Origin: Alitiscatomonas aceti
GTDB taxonomy: Bacteria > Bacillota > Clostridia > Lachnospirales > Lachnospiraceae
Assembly (NCBI RefSeq): GCF_025567195.1
Contig: NZ_JAOQJF010000014.1
Location: 1-64,000, forward strand
Length of the DNA stretch: 64,000 nt
Reading direction: 5' to 3'
Numbering within the stretch: the stretch's first letter is position 1; the number at the start of each line of letters is the position of its first letter. The translations under genes were made by a program, and so were the position numbers. The notes beneath the pieces are model-generated. The model was not told the DNA's origin. It saw nothing but the letters and a program-made list of their open reading frames with translations, and made no database searches. This document shows, in pieces, positions 26,039 to 33,952 of the stretch.

Positions 26039-27619
26039 ATGGCTCTTGTATCGTACGGGTTTGGATTTTTCTGTGCAGTCCTCCTGCTTCTGTATTACAT
26101 AGTCCCAGGGCGGTTCCAGTGGCGGATCCTTTTAGCGGCCAGTGTCCTGTTTTACGGCTTTGCAGGCCCTCTGTGGATCCTTTATCCTGCGGCTTCTTCG
26201 GTCTCTGTCTGGTATCTGGCGCGTAAGATCGGCTCCATGACGGATCAGTACCGGAACTGGGTACAGAAAGAGCAGCCGGACCGGACGCAGAAAAAGGCGT
26301 ATAACCAGAGGCTGAAGGCCAGGCAGAAACGTTTCCTGATCCTGGGGCTTCTGCTGAACTTCGGCATCCTGGCCGTTTTGAAGTACACAAATTTCCTGCT
26401 TTCCAATGTGGAGGGGATCCTTCACCTGGCCGGAATTTCCGGGGAGATGGAGTACGCAGACTGGGTCCTTCCTCTGGGGATCTCCTATTATACCTTCCAG
26501 TCCATGGGGTATCTGATCGATGTTTACCAGAGAAAATATGATCCGGAAAAAAGCCTTCTGCGGACTGCACTGTTCGTATTCTATTTCCCGCAGCTCACCG
26601 TGGGGCCCATCAGCCGCTTTGACCGGCTGAAGGAGGAGCTTTATTCTCCCCACCGCTTTTCCATGGACCGGCTGGCAGCCGGAGGGCAGAGAGTGCTCTG
26701 GGGATATTTTAAAAAGCTGGTGGTGGCAGACCGGATCGGGCCTGCTGCATCCATGATCACCGGATCCCCGGAAATTTATGGAGGCGTTTACGTCTTACTG
26801 GGGATCGCCGGACATGTGATCCAGCTTTACGCCGATTTTTCGGGAGGGATTGATATTATCCTTGGTATTTCGGAAATGTTTGGGATCCGCCTTCCGGAAA
26901 ACTTTGACCGGCCCTTTTCATCCCGGAGCCTGGCAGAGTTCTGGCGGCGGTGGCATATGACTCTGATGCAGTGGTTCCGGGAATATATCTTTTTCCCCGT
27001 ATCCACCAGCCAGGCGGCCAGGAAGCTTTCTGCGGCTGCTGGCCGCCTGGCCGGGAAAAAGGCCGCCGGGAAAGTGCCGGTCTATCTGGCTTCCCTTGCG
27101 GTATGGTCTGTGACAGGGATCTGGCACGGGGCTTCCTGGAACTGGGTCCTCTGGGGACTGGCAAACTGTGTTTTCATGCTCCTTTCCCAGGAGCTTTCGG
27201 GCCTGTTCCGAAGCCTCCAGAGCCGCTTCCCTTTTACGGACGGACGCGGATACCAGTGCTTTCAAAAGGTACGGACCTTTTTTGTATTCTGTCTTCCCTG
27301 GATGTTTATTTACTATCCTGCCGCAGAGGTATTTCCACGTCTTTTGGGGATTCTGAAAGGTGAGGGGCTCCTTTCCCTTATGTTGGGCGGCTATGGAACG
27401 CTTATGGACACACCGGATCTTATGATCCTGGGCCTGGGAATCCTTTTTATGGCCCTGGCCGGGCAGATCTGCGGAAATGAAGGGCTGAAGGAACGGCTTT
27501 CCCGGCTCCCCTGGCCGGTTTCCTATGGTCTTTCCTTTGTCCTGTTTCTGATCCTCCTTGTAACCGGCGTTTATGGCAGAGGATACGAAGCCAGCCAGTT
27601 TATCTATAATCGTTTTTAG
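26039..27619 (+). CDS. MBOAT-family O-acyltransferase (DltB-like)
   Basis: A 526-residue polytopic membrane acyltransferase, longer than typical DltB (~400). It has the MBOAT landmarks WVLPLGISYYTFQSMGYLID, YFPQLTVGPISRF, NFDRPFSSRSLAEFWRRWH and the catalytic-histidine segment VTGIWHGASWNWVLWG. MBOATs of this type carry an acyl group from an intracellular carrier across the membrane to an extracellular acceptor. Here the donor should be the adjacent carrier protein and the acceptor an unknown surface polymer. Start ATG 26039 is two bases after the carrier-protein stop; the following SGNH gene starts ten bases after its stop. Confidence 0.92.
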   Translation: MALVSYGFGFFCAVLLLLYYIVPGRFQWRILLAASVLFYGFAGPLWILYPAASSVSVWYLARKIGSMTDQYRNWVQKEQPDRTQKKAYNQRLKARQKRFLILGLLLNFGILAVLKYTNFLLSNVEGILHLAGISGEMEYADWVLPLGISYYTFQSMGYLIDVYQRKYDPEKSLLRTALFVFYFPQLTVGPISRFDRLKEELYSPHRFSMDRLAAGGQRVLWGYFKKLVVADRIGPAASMITGSPEIYGGVYVLLGIAGHVIQLYADFSGGIDIILGISEMFGIRLPENFDRPFSSRSLAEFWRRWHMTLMQWFREYIFFPVSTSQAARKLSAAAGRLAGKKAAGKVPVYLASLAVWSVTGIWHGASWNWVLWGLANCVFMLLSQELSGLFRSLQSRFPFTDGRGYQCFQKVRTFFVFCLPWMFIYYPAAEVFPRLLGILKGEGLLSLMLGGYGTLMDTPDLMILGLGILFMALAGQICGNEGLKERLSRLPWPVSYGLSFVLFLILLVTGVYGRGYEASQFIYNRF

Positions 27620-27629
27620 GAGGAAGGGC

Positions 27630-28703
27630 ATGAAAAGGAAAAAATCAAATGCGCTTTTTGTTCTTCTGGCCGCAGCCATCTCCCTTCTGGTCCTCTGGGC
27701 TGTCCAGCGGCTTCTGGTCCCCAAGTATATGGGAATGGTCGTGGAAGGGAATCTCACAGGAGAATATTATAAGGAAGTACCGGACCATGATGTTCTGATC
27801 CTGGGAAACTGCGAAGCCTATGAGAATATCTCTCCGGCAGTCCTCTGGAGGGAGTTCGGAATTTCCAGCTATATCCGCGGAAATGCAAACCAGCTCATGG
27901 CCCAGTCCTATTATCTTCTGGAGGATGCTCTTAAATATGAAGTTCCGGGCGCGGTGGTGCTTTCGGTGTCTTCCATGACGAATTTCAGTCAGGACAATGA
28001 AAGCTACAACCGTATGACCCTGGACGGCATGCGGTGGTCCCCATCCAAATGGAAGGCCATACAGGCCACAAAAATGGAGGACGAGCATGTCATCGAATAT
28101 ATATTCCCGCTTTTACGCTTCCATTCCAGATGGAAGGAGCTGGAAAAAGAGGACTTTACTTATTTCTGGGACAGAGGGACCGTATCCCATAATGGCTACT
28201 ATATGAGGGCTGATATCCGGCCGGCAGGGGAGTTTCCCGCCGCCAGGAGGCGGTCTGATTATTCCTTCGATCCGCGGTGCTGGGACTATCTGGAAAAGAT
28301 CCGGCTTTTATGTGAAGAAAAGGGCATCTCCCTGATCCTCATGAAGGCTCCGGCCCTGTATCCGGCCTGGTATGACCAATGGGACCAGCAGATTGCCCGG
28401 TATGCCGCAGATCATGGCCTGACGTACATAAACTGCATGAAGGATCCAGAGGCCATTGGGATTGATTTTTCCCATGATACCTATGACGGAGGCATCCACA
28501 TGAACGTGTACGGCGCAGAAAAGGTGGCCCGTTTCCTGGGACCGGAGCTTCTTAAGGTCCCGGGCGTTTCCGACCGCCGCCAGGAAGAGGCTCTGGCAGT
28601 CCGGTGGGAAGAGAAATGCCGCGTTTATGATGAAAAGAAAGCAGAGCAGGAGGAGGAATTTTCCCGGCTCGGCTATTTAGAGCAATTTTACCAGGGGCAG
28701 TGA
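27630..28703 (+). CDS. Membrane-anchored SGNH-like protein in DltD position, Cys at nucleophile site
   Basis: A 357-residue protein with an N-terminal TM helix (about residues 8-27) and an extracellular SGNH-type domain. The block that in DltD holds the nucleophile Ser (GSSE) reads VLILGNCEAYENISP, so Cys stands at that position. The C-terminal Asp-His block is DGGIHMNVYGAEKVARF. A Glu/Lys-rich tail follows (~325-357). SD GGAGGAAGG precedes ATG 27630. By position it should act after the MBOAT to place the acyl group on its acceptor. Cys nucleophile use is inferred from a by-eye alignment. Confidence 0.82.
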   Translation: MKRKKSNALFVLLAAAISLLVLWAVQRLLVPKYMGMVVEGNLTGEYYKEVPDHDVLILGNCEAYENISPAVLWREFGISSYIRGNANQLMAQSYYLLEDALKYEVPGAVVLSVSSMTNFSQDNESYNRMTLDGMRWSPSKWKAIQATKMEDEHVIEYIFPLLRFHSRWKELEKEDFTYFWDRGTVSHNGYYMRADIRPAGEFPAARRRSDYSFDPRCWDYLEKIRLLCEEKGISLILMKAPALYPAWYDQWDQQIARYAADHGLTYINCMKDPEAIGIDFSHDTYDGGIHMNVYGAEKVARFLGPELLKVPGVSDRRQEEALAVRWEEKCRVYDEKKAEQEEEFSRLGYLEQFYQGQ

Positions 28704-28742
28704 TCCCCCGCTTAATAAACAAAAGAAAGGAAGTCTTTTACT

Positions 28743-29270
28743 ATGAGAAAGTCTGGAAAATACCTGACCGCAGCCATCCTGGCAGTGTCCATGGCAGTCA
28801 CTCCCATCACCTCTTACGGCTTTGGCTGGTCAAAGACCGAAGCTGCTGAGGGAAAAAAGGAGGAGTCCTACGCATTTAAGACAGAAGATACTGTGATCAC
28901 TATGGGCGCAGAGGCGGCCCCCATCTTAAAGGCCCTGGGCAAGGCGAAGAGTACCTTTGAGCAGGACAGCTGTGCCTATCAGGGAAAATCCAGGATCTAC
29001 ACCTATGAAAATTTTGAACTGGGCACCTCCACTGCATCCGGAAAGGAATGCGTCGAGTCCATTTACATTGCAGGCACCTCCGGCACAGCGGCCACCCAGG
29101 AGGGCGTTCAGACCGGCTCCAAAAAGGAGGACGTGATCAAGGCCTATGGTAAGGATTATAAGGAGGATTTCGGGACCCTCCGTTATACCCTTGGAAACTG
29201 CCAGATTTCCTTCTATATGACCAATGGAGCGGTGGACGCCATTGAATACGTCCTCGTTCCGGTAAAATAA
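28743..29270 (+). CDS. Small secreted protein of the dlt-like operon, function unknown
   Basis: A 175-residue exported protein: signal peptide MRKSGKYLTAAILAVSMAVT ending near SYGFG. The mature part has two similar modules: TVITMGAEAAPILKALGKAKS.. with SCAYQGKSRIYTYENFEL, and GVQTGSKKEDVIKAYGKDYKE.. with RYTLGNCQISFYMTNGAVDAIEY. This pattern (x-x-G-x-K-E-D-V-I-x-A-Y-G) resembles small secreted Firmicutes proteins with a BLIP/OmlA-like fold; the resemblance is by eye. It lies between the SGNH gene and the ligase, one base from the latter, so it is a fixed part of the operon. SD AAAGGAAG precedes the ATG. It could be an acceptor-binding or regulatory component. Confidence 0.8.
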   Translation: MRKSGKYLTAAILAVSMAVTPITSYGFGWSKTEAAEGKKEESYAFKTEDTVITMGAEAAPILKALGKAKSTFEQDSCAYQGKSRIYTYENFELGTSTASGKECVESIYIAGTSGTAATQEGVQTGSKKEDVIKAYGKDYKEDFGTLRYTLGNCQISFYMTNGAVDAIEYVLVPVK

Positions 29271-29271
29271 C

Positions 29272-30813
29272 GTGGAAGGAAGAGCACAAAGGAATATACC
29301 GGCGCTGTTGGAGGAAGCCGCTGCCCGCTTTCCCCAGCGGAAGGCCTATGAGGATGAAACGTGTTCCATGACGTTTTCAGAGGTCCGCCGCCTGGCTGCC
29401 TCCATCGGGACCGGGATCGCCGCTTTAGAGAATCCAGGCCGTCCTGTGGCCGTCTTTATGGAAAAAAGTGTCTGGATGGCTGTTTCACTCCTGGGCGTTT
29501 CCTGCGGCGGCTGCATCTACTGTCCTGTGGATGTGGCTATGCCAGAAGCGCGGATGGACCGGATCCTTTCGGTCTTGGAACCGGCGGCTGTCTTGACTTC
29601 CGGATCTATGGGGGCCAGAGCCCGGGAGGCCTGCGGGGACTGTCCGGTCCTTCTTGTGGAGGATCTGGCCGCCCGTCCGGCCGACGAGGCCCTTCTGGCC
29701 TCTCTGCGGGCCCGTATCAAGTCCTCAGATCCCCTTTACATCCTTTTTACCAGCGGCTCCACTGGTATGCCCAAAGGTGTTGTGGGCACCCACCAGACGG
29801 TGCTTAACAACCTGGAATGGCTGGCGTCCCGTTTCGATCTGGGACCGGACGACGTACTGGGAAACCAGGCTCCGCTCCATTTTGTGGTGGCGGATCATGA
29901 CCTTTACTGCCCCTTGAAGTTCGGCTGCAGCTCCTTTTTCATCCCAGCCGGCTATTTTTCGTTCCCTGCAAAGCTGATCCCGCTTTTAAACCAGCACCGC
30001 GTGACAACGGTATTCTGGGTCCCGTTTGCCCTGGGAACCATCGCCAGTCTCCGGGCCCTGGATGAGATCCTGCCGGAATTTCTCCGGTATGTGTTCTTTG
30101 TGGGGGAGGTGATGCCGGTGCGCCAGCTGAATTACTGGAGGGCGCATGTGCCGTCGGCCCATTATATCAATCTCTATGGCTCCACAGAAATGTACATGTG
30201 CTGCTATTATGAGGTGGACCGGGAATATGCAGAGACCGATACCCTTCCGATCGGAGGCCCCTGCGGAGGGACCGGGATCCTGGTCCTGGATGAAATGGAC
30301 CGGGAGATCCTTCCGGGCATGGAAGAGACGGGAGAGCTCTGTATCCGGGGCTTTGCGGTGGGGCCGGGCTATTACCGGGATCCGGAACAGACGGCCAGGA
30401 AGTTCATACAAAATCCCCTGGAACCGGCGGCCCGCGAGATGATCTACCGGACCGGGGATCTGGTCCGGTATGGAAACGACGGCCTGCTGGAATTCTGCGG
30501 GCGGGCGGACCACCAGATCAAGCATCTGGGTTACCGGATCGAGCTGGGAGAGATCGAAGCCGCAGCCGGGAAGGTCCCTGGGATCTCCAGCTGTGCCTGT
30601 GTCTATGACCAGAAAAAGCAGAGGATCCTGTTTTTTTACGACGGCACGGAAACGGACAGGAAGACCATTTCCTCCAGCCTGTCGCAGCAGCTTCCCAGGT
30701 ATATGCTCCCCAGCCGGTATGTGTATCTGGATCCCCTTCCCAGGAATGCCAGCGGGAAAATTGACCGAAAATTTCTTCAGGAACAATATGAAAAAAACAT
30801 AAAATCTTGTTGA
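29272..30813 (+). CDS. Adenylating ligase, DltA/NRPS A-domain-like, with altered substrate pocket
   Basis: A 513-residue AMP-forming ligase expected to activate a carboxylic acid and load it on the carrier protein at 25806. Core motifs are intact: TSGSTGMPKGV (A3), NLYGSTEMY (A5), MIYRTGDLVRYG (A7), GRADHQIKHLGYRIELGE (A8) and NASGKIDR (A10, catalytic Lys). At the A4 region, where DltA and NRPS domains have F-D-x-S with the Asp that binds the substrate amino group, this protein has HFVVAD, so that Asp is replaced by Val. An acid without an alpha-amino group is therefore possible. It starts at GTG 29272, one base after the previous stop, with no good SD, so it depends on coupling. Confidence 0.88.
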   Translation: MEGRAQRNIPALLEEAAARFPQRKAYEDETCSMTFSEVRRLAASIGTGIAALENPGRPVAVFMEKSVWMAVSLLGVSCGGCIYCPVDVAMPEARMDRILSVLEPAAVLTSGSMGARAREACGDCPVLLVEDLAARPADEALLASLRARIKSSDPLYILFTSGSTGMPKGVVGTHQTVLNNLEWLASRFDLGPDDVLGNQAPLHFVVADHDLYCPLKFGCSSFFIPAGYFSFPAKLIPLLNQHRVTTVFWVPFALGTIASLRALDEILPEFLRYVFFVGEVMPVRQLNYWRAHVPSAHYINLYGSTEMYMCCYYEVDREYAETDTLPIGGPCGGTGILVLDEMDREILPGMEETGELCIRGFAVGPGYYRDPEQTARKFIQNPLEPAAREMIYRTGDLVRYGNDGLLEFCGRADHQIKHLGYRIELGEIEAAAGKVPGISSCACVYDQKKQRILFFYDGTETDRKTISSSLSQQLPRYMLPSRYVYLDPLPRNASGKIDRKFLQEQYEKNIKSC

Positions 30814-30838
30814 CAAATTGTGCCTGTATGGGTATAAT
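30810..30838 (+). promoter_or_regulatory. Consensus promoter of YceD-rpmF, overlapping the ligase stop
   Basis: Perfect TTGACA (30810-30815), 17 bases, perfect TATAAT (30833-30838). The -35 overlaps the TGA stop (30811-30813) of the ligase gene. Confidence 0.95.
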
Positions 30839-30865
30839 AACTTAGTGCGTATTAGGAGAGACAAT

Positions 30866-31393
30866 ATGCTGATTAATTTATCTGAAGTTTTTACTCTGGA
30901 AGGTAAGGAGAGGACCTGGACAGTCCCTCTGGAAATGAGATCCTATGAGGGAGCCGACGGAAAATATCCGGTGGCATCGTCTGAGCCTGTGACCGTTACA
31001 GTAAAGAATCTTGGAAACAGGAAGCTGGCTTTAACGGGCGGGACGAAGGTCACGCTGACGATTCCATGTGCCAGATGTCTGGAGCCGGTGGAATACACCT
31101 GCGAAATAGACTTTGACCAGGAACTGGATATGAGTTCTTCCGATGACGACCGGGTAAAGGATTTGGATGAACAATCGTACCTGACTGGTTATAATCTGGA
31201 TGCAGACCGGCTGGTATGTAATGAACTCTCACTGAACCTGCCTATGAAGGTCCTGTGCAAAGAAGATTGCAAAGGGATTTGTAATAGATGTGGAGCAAAT
31301 CTCAATTATGGGACTTGCGGCTGCGATACCAGGTCACTTGATCCACGGATGGCAGTTATCCAGGATATTTTTAAACAGTTTAAGGAGGTGTAA
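30866..31393 (+). CDS. YceD/DUF177-family protein
   Basis: A 175-residue protein of the DUF177 family, which in bacteria is almost always encoded directly upstream of rpmF and has been linked to 23S rRNA accumulation. The two Cys-rich segments CARCLEPV and LCKEDCKGICNRCGANLNYGTCGC are diagnostic. ATG 30866 has AGGAGAG just upstream. It is two bases from rpmF and driven by the consensus promoter at 30810. Confidence 0.92.
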   Translation: MLINLSEVFTLEGKERTWTVPLEMRSYEGADGKYPVASSEPVTVTVKNLGNRKLALTGGTKVTLTIPCARCLEPVEYTCEIDFDQELDMSSSDDDRVKDLDEQSYLTGYNLDADRLVCNELSLNLPMKVLCKEDCKGICNRCGANLNYGTCGCDTRSLDPRMAVIQDIFKQFKEV

Positions 31394-31395
31394 CC

Positions 31396-31578
31396 ATGTC
31401 TATCTGTCCAAAGAACAAATCTTCTAAAGCAAGAAGAGACAGCCGTAGAGCAAACTGGAAGATGAGTGCTCCGAACCTTGTTAAGTGCAGCAAATGCGGC
31501 GCATTAATGATGCCTCACAGAGTCTGCAAAGCATGCGGTTCTTACAACAAGCGCGAAATCGTTAAAGTTGAAGATTAA
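31396..31578 (+). CDS. rpmF: Ribosomal protein L32 (zinc form)
   Basis: A 60-residue large-subunit protein. It opens ICPKNKSSKARRDSRRANWK, and the C-terminal half has the two Cys pairs CSKCGALMMPHRVCKACG, so it is the zinc-binding form. SD AAGGAGG lies in the end of the upstream gene. In many Firmicutes plsX follows directly; here ilvBN on the other strand comes between. Confidence 0.98.
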   Translation: MSICPKNKSSKARRDSRRANWKMSAPNLVKCSKCGALMMPHRVCKACGSYNKREIVKVED

Positions 31579-31590
31579 TTTTATGATATA

Positions 31591-31623
31591 GAAAAACCGT
31601 CGGAAGGATCCGGCGGTTTTTCT
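31591..31623. terminator. Two-way terminator between rpmF and ilvN
   Basis: Stem GAAAAACCGTCGG / CCGGCGGTTTTTC (31591-31603, 31610-31622) with A and T tracts on both sides, between convergent genes. Confidence 0.9.
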
Positions 31624-31627
31624 TTTA

Positions 31628-32107
31628 TTATCTTTGGTCCCTGGACATGCAGATGGCCCCTGTCCTCTGTAATTCCAGGATCCCGAAGCTCCTGGCCAGC
31701 TCGATGAAGTTTTCCACCTCGTCGGGAGCGGCATGAAATTCGATGACCATATTTTTAGCGGATACATGGACGATCTTTGCACCCATGACGCTGCAGAGCT
31801 CGATCAGGGAGGCCCGGTTGGTCTGGGAGTAGGAGACCTTCATGAGCATCATTTCCAGAAGAACACATTTTGTCTCCTCCAGCCTGCGGACCTTGATCAC
31901 ATCCAGCTTTTTATTCAGATGCTTTTCGATCTGGTCGATGGTCCTCTGGTCCCCTGTGGAAACGATGGTCATACTGGAAATATCCTTTCGTTCCGTCACA
32001 CCCACGGCCAGACTGTCGATGTTAAAAGCCCTTCTGGCGAAAAGTCCCGAGATCTGGGACAGAACGCCGTCTTTATTTTCTACCAGTACGGAAAAAATCC
32101 CTTTCAT
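31628..32107 (-). CDS. ilvN: Acetolactate synthase small subunit
   Basis: Regulatory subunit of acetohydroxyacid synthase, which commits pyruvate to valine, leucine and isoleucine. The 159 residues begin MKGIFSVLVENKDGVLSQI with an ACT domain (FARRAFNIDSLAVG, MTIVST) followed by the C-terminal regulatory domain (LEMMLMKVSYSQTNRASL). The start 32107 has GGGAGGAA upstream; the longer frame would extend into ilvB. It is 13 bases downstream of ilvB. Confidence 0.96.
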   Translation of the reverse strand: MKGIFSVLVENKDGVLSQISGLFARRAFNIDSLAVGVTERKDISSMTIVSTGDQRTIDQIEKHLNKKLDVIKVRRLEETKCVLLEMMLMKVSYSQTNRASLIELCSVMGAKIVHVSAKNMVIEFHAAPDEVENFIELARSFGILELQRTGAICMSRDQR

Positions 32108-32120
32108 GCTGTGTTCCTCC

Positions 32121-33743
32121 CTATTTGGTGTTATTGGCGCTGTCGACCCGGCAGACCATGATGCAGGCGCGGTCACAGGCTAAAAACCCGTCCAGGACCT
32201 GGTCCAGATCTTCGTTGCTGTTACAGGAAAAGTATTCCATATCATATGCCTCTGCGATCTTATCATAACGAGGATAATCGTACAGCTGCACACCGAAATA
32301 ATGGCCGTCATAGGTCTTTTCCTGATGCTCCCGCACCAGCCCCAGAAATTCATTCTGGACCACCAGGATCTTCAAGGGAAGCCGGTTGACGGCAATGGTG
32401 CCCAGCTCGTACATGGACATCTGGAAGGAGCCGTCGCCGCAGACCGCCACCACCTGGGCCTCTGGCCGGCACATTTTGGCTCCAATGGCCGCCGGGATGG
32501 AGTAGCCCATGGTACCCATGCCGCCTGTGGTAAGGAACCGTCCGTTTTTCATCACATAGTTGTCCGCAGACCAGAGCTGGTTCTGGCCCACATCTGCCAC
32601 ATAGACGGCGTCTGCTTCCATTTTTTCCGATAAACGCTGCACCAGGAGATTGGGATTCACCAGACGGCTGCTGAAGGTCCGGTGGTCCACGGTGCTTTTC
32701 TTGATCTCTGTAAGCTCCCGGATCCAGGGATCCATGTCCAGGGAAAAATCCTCTTCCAGAAGACGCTCGAAGATCTCCCCTGCATCCCCCACCAGAGGGA
32801 TCGTGGGACCGAGGTTTTTCCCGATCTCAGCCGTATCGATGTCAATGTGGATGATGTTTACCTGTTTTTCCAGGTGCTGGGGCCTGGGAACGGCCCGGTC
32901 CGCGATCCTGGCTCCCACGATGATCAGAAGATCGCTGGCGGATACGGCCCGGTTGGCATAGGGCTTTCCGTTGTTCCCCAGCATTCCAAAGTACAGGGGA
33001 TGGGCCTTGGGAAGGACGCCGATGCCCATCATCGTGGTCACCAGCGGGATCTGGTTTTTTTCGCAGAACTGCCGGAGACACGCCTCCGCATTGCCCAGGA
33101 TCACTCCTCCTCCGGCACACACCAGAGGCCGCTCAGCCTTCCGGATGGCTGCGATCACCTTATTCATCTGCTGGTCATTGCCGCGGGTACTGGGCTTATA
33201 GCCCCGGATCTTCACCTCCTGTGGATAGGAGAAGGGCTTTTTTAATGACGCCATCTGTACGTCGCAGGGAATGTCGATGAGGACCGGGCCCTTTCGGCCT
33301 GTGGACGCGATATAAAAGGCCTCCTTCATGATCCTGGGGATCTCGTCCGGGTTCTTAACCAGATAACTGTATTTAACAAAGGATTCTGTGGCACCTCTCA
33401 TATCAGCCTCCTGGAACACGTCCCGTCCCAGGAGACTGCTGTTTACCTGCCCCGTGATAGCCACCATGGGGATGCTGTCGGCATAGGCCGTGGCCAGGGC
33501 CGTGATCAGATTGGCGGCGCCTGGACCGGACGAGGTGACACAGACCGCCGGTTTCCTGGCGATCCTTGCATAACCGCTGGCTGCGTGGCCGGCAGCCTGT
33601 TCCTGGCGGACCAGAACGTGTTCGATGGAGCCGGAGGCAAAGACCTCCTCATAGAACGGGGCGATGGCCACCCCCGGATAACCGAAGATCCTGGTGATTC
33701 CCTCTGCTTCAAGGCACCGGACCATTGCTGCTGCACCATTCAT
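32121..33743 (-). CDS. ilvB: Acetolactate synthase large subunit
   Basis: Thiamine-diphosphate catalytic subunit of acetohydroxyacid synthase, 540 residues. The start MNGAAAMVRCLEAEGITRIFGYPG includes the cofactor-domain entry; the catalytic Glu is in VLVRQEQAAGHAASGYA; the TPP/Mg motif is CGDGSFQMSMYELGTIAVN. SD AGGAGG precedes 33743. It forms an operon with ilvN under the promoter at 33782-33810. The leader is only about 35 bases, so no T-box or attenuator fits. Confidence 0.97.
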   Translation of the reverse strand: MNGAAAMVRCLEAEGITRIFGYPGVAIAPFYEEVFASGSIEHVLVRQEQAAGHAASGYARIARKPAVCVTSSGPGAANLITALATAYADSIPMVAITGQVNSSLLGRDVFQEADMRGATESFVKYSYLVKNPDEIPRIMKEAFYIASTGRKGPVLIDIPCDVQMASLKKPFSYPQEVKIRGYKPSTRGNDQQMNKVIAAIRKAERPLVCAGGGVILGNAEACLRQFCEKNQIPLVTTMMGIGVLPKAHPLYFGMLGNNGKPYANRAVSASDLLIIVGARIADRAVPRPQHLEKQVNIIHIDIDTAEIGKNLGPTIPLVGDAGEIFERLLEEDFSLDMDPWIRELTEIKKSTVDHRTFSSRLVNPNLLVQRLSEKMEADAVYVADVGQNQLWSADNYVMKNGRFLTTGGMGTMGYSIPAAIGAKMCRPEAQVVAVCGDGSFQMSMYELGTIAVNRLPLKILVVQNEFLGLVREHQEKTYDGHYFGVQLYDYPRYDKIAEAYDMEYFSCNSNEDLDQVLDGFLACDRACIMVCRVDSANNTK

Positions 33744-33781
33744 GCTTTTTCCTCCTAAACGTGCGATTCGATTTTTTTTCG

Positions 33782-33810
33782 ATTATAAGGAGTCTTGCGG
33801 GAAGTGTCAA
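33782..33810 (-). promoter_or_regulatory. Consensus promoter of ilvBN
   Basis: On the minus strand: perfect TTGACA (33810-33805), 17 bases, perfect TATAAT (33787-33782), about 40 bases before the ilvB start. Confidence 0.92.
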
Positions 33811-33893
33811 GAATATTGTGGGATCCTGGGCCTGTGCAGGCCGGAAAGATGTTCACAAATATAGACCGCGGAGCTATTGTACAAAAAAACCTA

Positions 33894-33922
33894 TTGATTT
33901 TATACAAGCTATCTAGTATATT
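33894..33922 (+). promoter_or_regulatory. Promoter of plsX
   Basis: TTGATT (33894-33899), 17 bases, TATATT (33917-33922), 30 bases before the plsX start. No FapR-type operator was recognised. Confidence 0.75.
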
Positions 33923-33952
33923 ATTGGTAGATTTATACAGGGAGCCAATACT

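Noticed and set aside
33744..33781. T-box or leader-peptide attenuator before ilvB
   Set aside because: A consensus promoter lies so close to the start that the leader is only about 35 bases.
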